NCBI GenBank assembly: GCA_945882095.1
Contig: CAMCWF010000002.1
Location: 124,001-188,000, forward strand
Direction of reading: 5' to 3'
DNA: 64,000 nt
DNA from: Chryseobacterium gleum
GTDB taxonomy: Bacteria > Bacteroidota > Bacteroidia > Flavobacteriales_D > Crocinitomicaceae
Part shown: one piece after another, positions 56,702 through 64,000 of the stretch
Position numbering within the stretch: position 1 is the stretch's first letter
How the letters are laid out: the number at the start of each line of letters is the position of its first letter
Position numbers and translations under genes: made by a program
The notes under the pieces: generated by a model
What the model was told of the DNA's origin: nothing
The model's input: the letters and a program-made list of their open reading frames with translations, nothing else
Database searches by the model: none

Positions 56702-58139
56702 TGGGTTTACCTGTTACCATGCATTTTCCTTCTTCGGGCTCTGTGTCTAAAGGAATGCAGCGAATGGTCGCTTTGGTTTCGTTTTTTACCAAGGTTTCGG
56801 TTTCAGCGGTACCATCCCAATGGGCCAGAAAAAAACCTCCACTGTCAATTTTGGATTTAAACTCTTCGTACGTATCGACCTTAAATGTATTTGCAGCGCG
56901 GTGCGCAAGGGCTTTCTCAAACATCGCTTGTTGAATCGTTTCGAGCAACGTCGCAATTTTCGCTTGAATTCCCTCAAATGGAACGACTTCCTTTGTTTTT
57001 GTATCCCTGCGGGCGACTTCAACGTGACCGTTTTCTAGGTCTCTTGGACCCATTGCGAGTCTGATGGGCACGCCTTTCACTTCATATTCGTTGAATTTCC
57101 ATCCGGGACGCTTGTTGTCGTCTGCGTCAAATTTGAAAGAAATGCCTGCCAACTTGAGTTGTTTACCAAGTTCAATAAACTTTTCAGAGATCGAATCCAA
57201 TTCCTCCTGCGTTTTGTATATCGGAATCGCTACCACTTGGATGGGTGCCAATTTTGGCGGAACAATCAATCCTTGGTCATCTGAATGCGTCATTACCAAA
57301 GCACCCATAAGTCGGGTAGAAACCCCCCATGAGCTGGCCCAAACGAAATCCATTTTTCCGTTTTTATCGGTGAATTTCACTTCAAAAGCCTTGGCGAAAT
57401 TTTGTCCTAAGAAATGTGAGGTCCCTGCTTGAAGTGCTTTTCCGTCTTGCATCATTGCCTCAATACACAAGGTGTCCTCTGCACCTGCGAATCGTTCACT
57501 TTGGGTTTTTCTTCCTTTGATCACGGGCATTGCCATGTAATGTTCTGCAAAATCCGAATAAACTTGAAGCATTTGCTCCGTTTCTGCGATTGCTTCTGCC
57601 TTGGTTGCATGGGCGGTATGACCTTCTTGCCAAAGAAATTCAGAGGTTCGCAAGAATAAACGTGTACGCATTTCCCAACGAACGACATTCGCCCACTGGT
57701 TGATGAGTATGGGTAAATCTCGGTAGGACTGGATCCAATTTCGATAGGAATTCCAAATAATGGTTTCAGACGTTGGGCGCACGATAAGTTCTTCTTGAAG
57801 TTTCGCATCGGGATCCACGACGACGCTTTTACCATCTTCCGAAGCTTTTAAGCGGTAATGGGTTACAACAGCACATTCTTTGGCGAATCCTTCAATATGG
57901 CTTGCTTCTTTACTTAGGTAAGATTTTGGGATAAACAGTGGGAAATAGGCATTGGAATGTCCGGTATCTTTGAATTTTCTATCCAGTACATCGCGCATGT
58001 TTTCCCAAATAGCGTATCCATAGGGTTTGATGATCATGCATCCCTTTACATCGGAATGTTCTGCCAGGTCAGCGTCGTAGACCAAATCATTGTACCATTT
58101 AGAATAATCTTCTGCTCGAGTGGTGGTTTGTTTTGCCAT
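56667..58139 (-). CDS. proS: Prolyl-tRNA synthetase
   Basis: [55 protein letters not shown]. Confidence 0.96.
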   Translation of the reverse strand: MAKQTTTRAEDYSKWYNDLVYDADLAEHSDVKGCMIIKPYGYAIWENMRDVLDRKFKDTGHSNAYFPLFIPKSYLSKEASHIEGFAKECAVVTHYRLKASEDGKSVVVDPDAKLQEELIVRPTSETIIWNSYRNWIQSYRDLPILINQWANVVRWEMRTRLFLRTSEFLWQEGHTAHATKAEAIAETEQMLQVYSDFAEHYMAMPVIKGRKTQSERFAGAEDTLCIEAMMQDGKALQAGTSHFLGQNFAKAFEVKFTDKNGKMDFVWASSWGVSTRLMGALVMTHSDDQGLIVPPKLAPIQVVAIPIYKTQEELDSISEKFIELGKQLKLAGISFKFDADDNKRPGWKFNEYEVKGVPIRLAMGPRDLENGHVEVARRDTKTKEVVPFEGIQAKIATLLETIQQAMFEKALAHRAANTFKVDTYEEFKSKIDSGGFFLAHWDGTAETETLVKNETKATIRCIPLDTEPEEGKCMVTGKPSACRVIFAKAY

Positions 58140-58195
58140 GTTGTGTTATTGGTGGCAAATTTAAGGAAAGCTAAGAAAAGATTGAATTTTTTCTT

Positions 58196-58558
58196 TTAGA
58201 ACAGGAACTCTTGCTTTGTGGTTTTGAAGCCTTCAACAAAAACCGTTTTGATGGTATCGGATGTTGGGGAATTTTTAATCAAAAACACAGTAACATCTAA
58301 AGTTGCACCCCCATAAGATCCTGGTTTGATGTATTGTTCAAGGTTAAATTCAGCCAATCCATTTACGTCGGTGTATTCTGTCATCACCAAGGGCGTGTAA
58401 GGCGCGTTTTGGGTTACGCCATTGATGATCACTTTTGCGCTTAATTTAGGTTGACCATTGTAGCCAACATATACCCTTAGAATGGTTTCGTTTTTTTTAT
58501 TGCAACCGTTTAAGGAAAACAATAAAATCAGCAATGCAAAAGGAAGAAATATTTTCAT
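58196..58558 (-). CDS. Hypothetical lipoprotein
   Basis: MKIFLPFALLILLFSLNGC lipobox; 120 aa. Confidence 0.65.
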   Translation of the reverse strand: MKIFLPFALLILLFSLNGCNKKNETILRVYVGYNGQPKLSAKVIINGVTQNAPYTPLVMTEYTDVNGLAEFNLEQYIKPGSYGGATLDVTVFLIKNSPTSDTIKTVFVEGFKTTKQEFLF

Positions 58559-58628
58559 AGTTAAAATCTTGATTCAAATATACTGAATTCAAAGTTTACC
58601 GACAAAAATTCCCTAAATTAGCTTCAAT

Positions 58629-59450
58629 ATGACGCTTGAGCAATTTTTTGGGAGCATTCATCCCGTAGCCGCCGCACTAATTGCTACCGTTTTTACTTGG
58701 TTGGTCACCGCCGCAGGAGCCGCCTTGGTCTTGTTTTTCAAAACCATGCACCGAGGGGTTTTAGATGCCATGTTGGGTTTTACAGGTGGGGTAATGGTAG
58801 CGGCAAGTTTTTGGTCCTTGCTAAATCCTGCCATTGAAATGTCGGAAAAATTTTACCCTGGTTATTCTTGGATGCCTGCCGCTGTTGGGTTTTTGACGGG
58901 CGCACTTTTCTTATACTTTTTAGATAAAAAACTCCCCCATTTACATCTCAATTTTAACGACGATGAATCGGAGGGAATGAAAACGCAGTTGCATAAAACC
59001 ACCTTGTTGGTTTTAGCCATTACCTTGCACAACATCCCAGAAGGACTTGCCGTTGGCGTGTTATTCGGTGCAGCTGCGAATGGAATGGAAGGCGCAACCA
59101 TTGGAGGAGCCATTGCCTTAGCGATTGGAATCGCAATCCAGAATTTCCCGGAAGGATTTGCCGTTGCTATGCCGCTCAGAAGGGCAGGTGCAAGTAGGTT
59201 TAAGGCTTTTTGGTACGGTCAACTTTCCGCCATTGTTGAACCCATTGCCGGGGTAATCGGGGCGGTTGCTGTCATTTACATCCAACCCATTCTACCCTTT
59301 GCTTTGTCTTTTGCCGCTGGCGCAATGATTTTTGTGGTCGTCGAAGAAGTGATTCCCGAAACGCAAAGGGATAAATATACCGATTTAGCGGTACTGGGAT
59401 TTATCGCAGGATTTGTGGTGATGATGGTCTTAGACGTAGCCTTGGGTTAG
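58629..59450 (+). CDS. ZIP family metal transporter
   Basis: LHNIPEGLAVGVLFG, IAIQNFPEGFAVAMPLRRAG. Confidence 0.93.
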   Translation: MTLEQFFGSIHPVAAALIATVFTWLVTAAGAALVLFFKTMHRGVLDAMLGFTGGVMVAASFWSLLNPAIEMSEKFYPGYSWMPAAVGFLTGALFLYFLDKKLPHLHLNFNDDESEGMKTQLHKTTLLVLAITLHNIPEGLAVGVLFGAAANGMEGATIGGAIALAIGIAIQNFPEGFAVAMPLRRAGASRFKAFWYGQLSAIVEPIAGVIGAVAVIYIQPILPFALSFAAGAMIFVVVEEVIPETQRDKYTDLAVLGFIAGFVVMMVLDVALG

Positions 59451-60856
59451 GCACCAATCGTCTCCTGGGTGATTTTCAGTATTTCTCTTACTTCTTCCAG
59501 TGTTGGTGCTTCTGCATAGGTTCTTAATACAGGTTCCGTTCCCGAAGGACGAATCATTACCCATCTTTCGTCGTCGAAGAAAAATTTGAATCCATCCATC
59601 GTTTGAACTTCCCGTACTTTGTAAGGACCAAATTCGGTATAGCGATTGGCTTTACAATTTGCAATTATCTCGTTTTTCAAGGCGTCTGTAATGTGTAAAT
59701 CGTTTCTTTCAAATTTGAATTCACCGACGATTTCATATACTTCTGCGATGAGGGCATCCAAGCTTTTTCCTGATTTTGCCATGAATTCCCAAATGATCAT
59801 ACCCATCCAAATTCCATCTCGTTCAGGAATATGTCCTTTCACGGCGATGCCTCCAGACTCTTCACCACCCAATAAAACATCCTCTTTAACCATGATGGCA
59901 GCGATGTCTTTAAATCCAATCTTCGTCGTAACGTGCTCAAGTCCGTAATGCGCGCACATGATGTACACACGAGGCGTTACACTGAATGCAATGGCTACTT
60001 TTCCGCTTAATCCTTTGTATTTTACGAGGTAATGGATCAGCAAGAGAATGATGTGGTGTGAATCGATGAATTCCCCATGACTGTCATACAATCCAATGCG
60101 ATCTGCATCGCCATCTGTAGCCAAAGCGCAATCCACATTTTTTTCCTTTTTAATGTAATTGGCTAATTCCTGTAAATTTTTGGCGATGGGTTCAGGGGCC
60201 TGGCCATAGAAACTTGGATTGTTTTCGCAATGCATAAGTTTTGCCTCGGGTAGGATTTGTGGGAGCACACGTTGTCCTGCGCCATACATTGCATCGTACA
60301 TCAAGCGCAGTCCTGATTTCCGAATCGCATCGAGGTCAAAATAATTTTTAACATGGTCAATGTATTCTTTTTCCAAAGGGATTACTTGAATTTCTCCTGA
60401 TTGAATGGCTTTTTTTACATCCAATGATTTGTAATCAATGCTACAAACATCTGGAATCAAGGCTTCAATTTCATTGATTTTTTCGGGTTGTAAAGGTCCT
60501 CCAAATTTTGCTTTAAGTTTAAATCCATTGTAGGCTGGGGGGTTGTGACTTGCGGTGATGATGATGCCGATTTCACAATCGTGTTTGAAGGCGCCGAAAG
60601 AAATCATAGGGGTAGAAACAAATCCTTCACTGATGGTAACTTCAATGCCTTGTTGCAACAATACTGAAGCTGCGGTATGCATAAACAGTTCTCCAGCAAA
60701 CCTACAATCGTGACCGATGATTACTTTGGGATTTTGGAAATGGGCTTTCAACCAATTTCCAGTGGATTCGGTAACGCGGGCAACGTTTTCTACGGTAAAT
60801 TCCTCTGCGATAATGGCTCTCCAACCATCGGTTCCAAATTTTATTTTATTTGCCAA
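59447..60856 (-). CDS. Phosphoglucomutase/phosphomannomutase family protein
   Basis: FGTDGWRAII, ITASHNPPAYNGFKLK, ATDGDADRIGLYD, RPSGTEPVLRTYAEA. Confidence 0.93.
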   Translation of the reverse strand: MANKIKFGTDGWRAIIAEEFTVENVARVTESTGNWLKAHFQNPKVIIGHDCRFAGELFMHTAASVLLQQGIEVTISEGFVSTPMISFGAFKHDCEIGIIITASHNPPAYNGFKLKAKFGGPLQPEKINEIEALIPDVCSIDYKSLDVKKAIQSGEIQVIPLEKEYIDHVKNYFDLDAIRKSGLRLMYDAMYGAGQRVLPQILPEAKLMHCENNPSFYGQAPEPIAKNLQELANYIKKEKNVDCALATDGDADRIGLYDSHGEFIDSHHIILLLIHYLVKYKGLSGKVAIAFSVTPRVYIMCAHYGLEHVTTKIGFKDIAAIMVKEDVLLGGEESGGIAVKGHIPERDGIWMGMIIWEFMAKSGKSLDALIAEVYEIVGEFKFERNDLHITDALKNEIIANCKANRYTEFGPYKVREVQTMDGFKFFFDDERWVMIRPSGTEPVLRTYAEAPTLEEVREILKITQETIGA

Positions 60857-60860
60857 AATC

Positions 60861-62129
60861 TTATTTTTTAAAATGGGTAAAAGTATTGCGAATAATGTCT
60901 ATGCACTCCATCAATTGGGTCTCGGTCATGACCAATGGAGGTGCGAAGCGAATGATGTTTCCGTGGGTGGGTTTTGCCAACAAACCATTTTCTGCAAGCG
61001 ACATACAAAAGTTCCAAGCCGTTTCACTTTCAGGGGAATCATCGATTACAACGGCATTGAGTAAACCTTTTCCGCGTACCGTTTTGAACAGTCCATTTTG
61101 GTCTACTAATTTTTGCATCTCTTCGCGAAACAGTTTTCCTAACACCCGTGCATTTTGCATCAATTTTTCATTCTGAATCACATCTAAAGACGCCATTGCG
61201 ACCTTTGCTGCCAAAGGATTTCCTCCGAAGGTAGAACCATGCTGTCCCGGTTTTATCACGTCCATGATTTCATTGTCAGCCAACACAGCAGAAACGGGAT
61301 ATACACCTCCGCCCAATGCTTTTCCGAGTACCAAAATGTCTGGTTTTACATAAGATGCTGCACGTTCACAAGCGTTGTCACATTGGCAATTTCCACAAAC
61401 CGCCAACAGGGATCCGGTTCGGGCCAAACCTGTTTGTATTTCATCGGCAATAAACAACACCTGGTTTTTGTCACAGCTTTTTCGAGCTTTGAACAAATAG
61501 TCGGAATCCGGTACCACTACGCCAGCTTCACCTTGTATCGGTTCCACCAAGAATCCAATCACATTTGGAAGGGCCAGTGCATTTTCTAGGGCATCAAGGT
61601 CATTGTATGGAACGCTTACAAATCCCGGTGTGTAAGGCCCGAAGTTGTTTTTTGCATCTGCGTCTGAAGAAAAAGAAATGATGGTGGTTGTTCTTCCGTG
61701 AAAATTTCCGTCACAAACGACAATGGTTCCTAAGTTGGTGGGTATTCCTTTTTTCTCATAACCCCATTTTCTGCAAAGTTTAATGGCGGTTTCTACGGCT
61801 TCCGCGCCTGTATTCATCGGCAAAACTTTATCGAAACCAAACAAATTCGTGATGTAGGCTTCAAAAGGCCCTAACACATTGTTGTAGAAGGCTCTTGAAG
61901 TAAGGGATAAGGTCTGTGACTGCTGCACAAGCGCGTCTATAATGTCAGGGTGGCAATGGCCTTGGTTTACGGCAGAGTAGGCCGATAAAAAGTCAAAATA
62001 TTGTTTGCCGTTGATGTCCCAAAGGTAAACACCTTCTCCTCGTTCGAGTACGACCGGTAGTGGGTGATAATTGTGTGCGCCATGCACATTTTCTAATTCA
62101 ATAAAGTCCATGAGTATGTCTACTTGCAT
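60861..62129 (-). CDS. rocD: Ornithine--oxo-acid transaminase
   Basis: [67 protein letters not shown]. Confidence 0.92.
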   Translation of the reverse strand: MQVDILMDFIELENVHGAHNYHPLPVVLERGEGVYLWDINGKQYFDFLSAYSAVNQGHCHPDIIDALVQQSQTLSLTSRAFYNNVLGPFEAYITNLFGFDKVLPMNTGAEAVETAIKLCRKWGYEKKGIPTNLGTIVVCDGNFHGRTTTIISFSSDADAKNNFGPYTPGFVSVPYNDLDALENALALPNVIGFLVEPIQGEAGVVVPDSDYLFKARKSCDKNQVLFIADEIQTGLARTGSLLAVCGNCQCDNACERAASYVKPDILVLGKALGGGVYPVSAVLADNEIMDVIKPGQHGSTFGGNPLAAKVAMASLDVIQNEKLMQNARVLGKLFREEMQKLVDQNGLFKTVRGKGLLNAVVIDDSPESETAWNFCMSLAENGLLAKPTHGNIIRFAPPLVMTETQLMECIDIIRNTFTHFKK

Positions 62130-62365
62130 TGCGCTTTGGTTCTGGGTTCAAAGATAGGGTTTTGCGTTATTTAATAAAAATCCAAGCAACAAAGATACAC
62201 GTGATAAATTTACCAACCCTTAGCTTTCAGGATTGGCGTATTTGCCTTTGTTGAGAAAGGAATTTCATGAGAAAGGGGTATTTCGGAAATCGTTGGAATT
62301 GATACATTTGTGAATGTGGCGAGTTTCAAACACCCTTAGTCAGCCAAATAAAATAAAAAACAACT

Positions 62366-63127
62366 ATGAAAAATCTAGTTTTCTCCCTTTGTATTTTGTT
62401 GATTTTTTCTTCGGCTTTTACCCAAAAAAACATAAGCAATCAGTTTCACGGTTGGGCTTTGTATACGGGTACCCATAAAATCACTTCTAAATGGAATGTT
62501 TTAACGGAATACCAATGGCGACGTTCCGATGGTTTTCAACAGTGGCAACAATCCCTTATGAGACTGGGGCTAGAATACAACCTACATCCAAAAGTTTCCG
62601 TAATGGCTGGCTATGGTTGGATTCGAACCTTTCCTTATGGAACACAACCCATCGTCGCCGTGTTTGATGAAAACAGGATATTTGAACAGGTAAATTTCAA
62701 AGACAACATAGGCCGTTTTGAGTTGCAACATCGCTATCGCTTTGAGCAAAGGTTTTTAGAACAATTTGCGAAAAATTCACAGGGTGAAATCATCCAAGTA
62801 GATCCGGTTTTTAGAAATCGAATCCGCTACCGAGCCTTGATGATGGTCCCCCTCTCCAGAAAGGAAATGGTGGATCAGACACTGTTTTTTAGCCTAAGCA
62901 ATGAGTTGTTTGTAGGGTTCGGGAAAGGCATTGCGAAAAACCCAATTGACCAAAATAGGTTTATCGCCGCGCTTGGATGGCGTTTTAACTCGCATGCAAA
63001 CATTTCATTGGGTTACTTAAACCAATTTGTGATCAAAACCAATGCGATAGACATGGAACGAAATCACACATTGTGGGTTAGTACCGTATATAATTTCGAT
63101 TTAACGAAGTTATTTGATGCGAAATGA
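62366..63127 (+). CDS. DUF2490-like outer membrane protein
   Basis: Signal peptide; WNVLTEYQWRRSDGF…, RFELQHRYRFEQRF, RIRYRALMMVPL barrel pattern. Confidence 0.75.
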   Translation: MKNLVFSLCILLIFSSAFTQKNISNQFHGWALYTGTHKITSKWNVLTEYQWRRSDGFQQWQQSLMRLGLEYNLHPKVSVMAGYGWIRTFPYGTQPIVAVFDENRIFEQVNFKDNIGRFELQHRYRFEQRFLEQFAKNSQGEIIQVDPVFRNRIRYRALMMVPLSRKEMVDQTLFFSLSNELFVGFGKGIAKNPIDQNRFIAALGWRFNSHANISLGYLNQFVIKTNAIDMERNHTLWVSTVYNFDLTKLFDAK

Positions 63128-63159
63128 GTGCGAAAAAGCGAAGCTTTCGATTCTGAAAG

Positions 63160-63984
63160 TTACGCTTCCTCGGTGCTTCCGAATTTGTCTATCACTTGTT
63201 GGGTAACCCCTGTATTTGAAAACCCTCCGTCGTGGAAAAGGTTTTGCATGGTTACGTACCTAGTGTAATCTGAGAACATTGAGATACAGTAATTTGCACA
63301 AGCCTCAGCGGGCGCATTTCCAAGAGGTGACATCTGTTCGGAAAAATTAATGAATTCCTTGAATCCTTTGATGCCTTGTCCTGCGGTCGTAACCGTTGGC
63401 GACTGAGAAATGGTGTTTACTCGTACTTTTTTTGCGATGCCATAATGGTAACCAAATGACCTTGAAATGGATTCTAACAGTGATTTTGCATCCGCCATGT
63501 CATTGTAATCAGGGAAAATTCTTTGGGCAGCAATGTAGGTTAGGGCAACAATGGAACCCCATTCATTCATTGCATCGTGTTTGTACAACGAAGCAAGTGT
63601 TTTGTGAAGCGACATGGCCGAAACATCCATTGTTTGTTGATAATACTGGTAATTGTTCTCTGTGTAATGCTTTCCTTTTCGAACATTGGGTGACATGCCA
63701 ATGGAATGTAAAACAAAATCAATTTTCCCACCCAAAATTTCCATGGATTGCGTGATTAGGTTGTCCAATTCTTCCACATTCGTGGCATCTGCGGGTATGA
63801 TTTGACTGCCTGTCTTCGCGGCTAATCCATTGATCTCTCCCATACGCATTGCGATCGGGGCATTGGTTAATACAAATTCAGCACCTTCTGCATGGGCAGC
63901 CTCGGCAACTTTCCAAGCGATGGATTGGTCGTTCAGAGCACCGAAAATAATTCCTTTTTTACCTTTTAATACGTTATGTGACAT
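63160..63984 (-). CDS. fabI: Enoyl-[acyl-carrier-protein] reductase FabI
   Basis: KGIIFGALNDQSIAWKVAEAAHAEGAEF; VLHSIGMSPNVRKG; LTYIAAQRIFPDYNDMADAKSLLES. Confidence 0.93.
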   Translation of the reverse strand: MSHNVLKGKKGIIFGALNDQSIAWKVAEAAHAEGAEFVLTNAPIAMRMGEINGLAAKTGSQIIPADATNVEELDNLITQSMEILGGKIDFVLHSIGMSPNVRKGKHYTENNYQYYQQTMDVSAMSLHKTLASLYKHDAMNEWGSIVALTYIAAQRIFPDYNDMADAKSLLESISRSFGYHYGIAKKVRVNTISQSPTVTTAGQGIKGFKEFINFSEQMSPLGNAPAEACANYCISMFSDYTRYVTMQNLFHDGGFSNTGVTQQVIDKFGSTEEA

Positions 63985-64000
63985 TTCGAATGGTTTTGAC

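Noticed and set aside
63134-63165. Imperfect inverted repeat AAGCG…CTTTC/GAAAG…CGCTT between convergent genes
   Set aside because: No T run on either strand and internal mismatches; too weak to call a terminator
1-64000. Defence system, prophage, transposon or biosynthetic gene cluster
   Set aside because: No recombinases, transposases, phage structural genes, nuclease-toxin pairs or megasynthases recognised in any of the ORFs

Overview
This 64 kb window is chromosomal DNA from a Bacteroidota genome, probably Flavobacteriales (inferred from T9SS C-terminal domains, DUF6089/DUF983/DUF4301 families and TAnnTTTG-type promoters). It is dense and mostly housekeeping: gltX, folB, tRNA-Leu(GAG), add, upp, rlmB, lipA, mutL, mdh, a 2-oxoacid dehydrogenase E2, ndk, prfC, proS, trmN6-like, phosphoglucomutase, rocD and fabI. 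It also has four likely T9SS cargo proteins, a PorE-like OmpA protein, a TonB-dependent receptor, two Crp/Fnr regulators, and two ECF sigma factors each followed by a single-TM, anti-sigma-like gene. I saw no CRISPR array, phage, transposon, defence island or biosynthetic cluster. The observations most worth a second look are: (1) an ECF sigma factor paired with a membrane protein whose C-terminus resembles a T9SS type-B sorting domain, suggesting a possible secretion-sensing anti-sigma; (2) a second ECF operon containing a secreted protein with a 'GDNDT..WY'-like motif; (3) a near-consensus FNR box upstream of a Cys-rich Crp/Fnr gene; (4) a MutL whose C-terminal endonuclease motifs look degenerate; (5) a GT2 fused to a polyprenyl-phosphate sugar transferase remnant; (6) a hairpin abutting the add start codon. 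All family calls come from reading the translated sequence. No database search was run.
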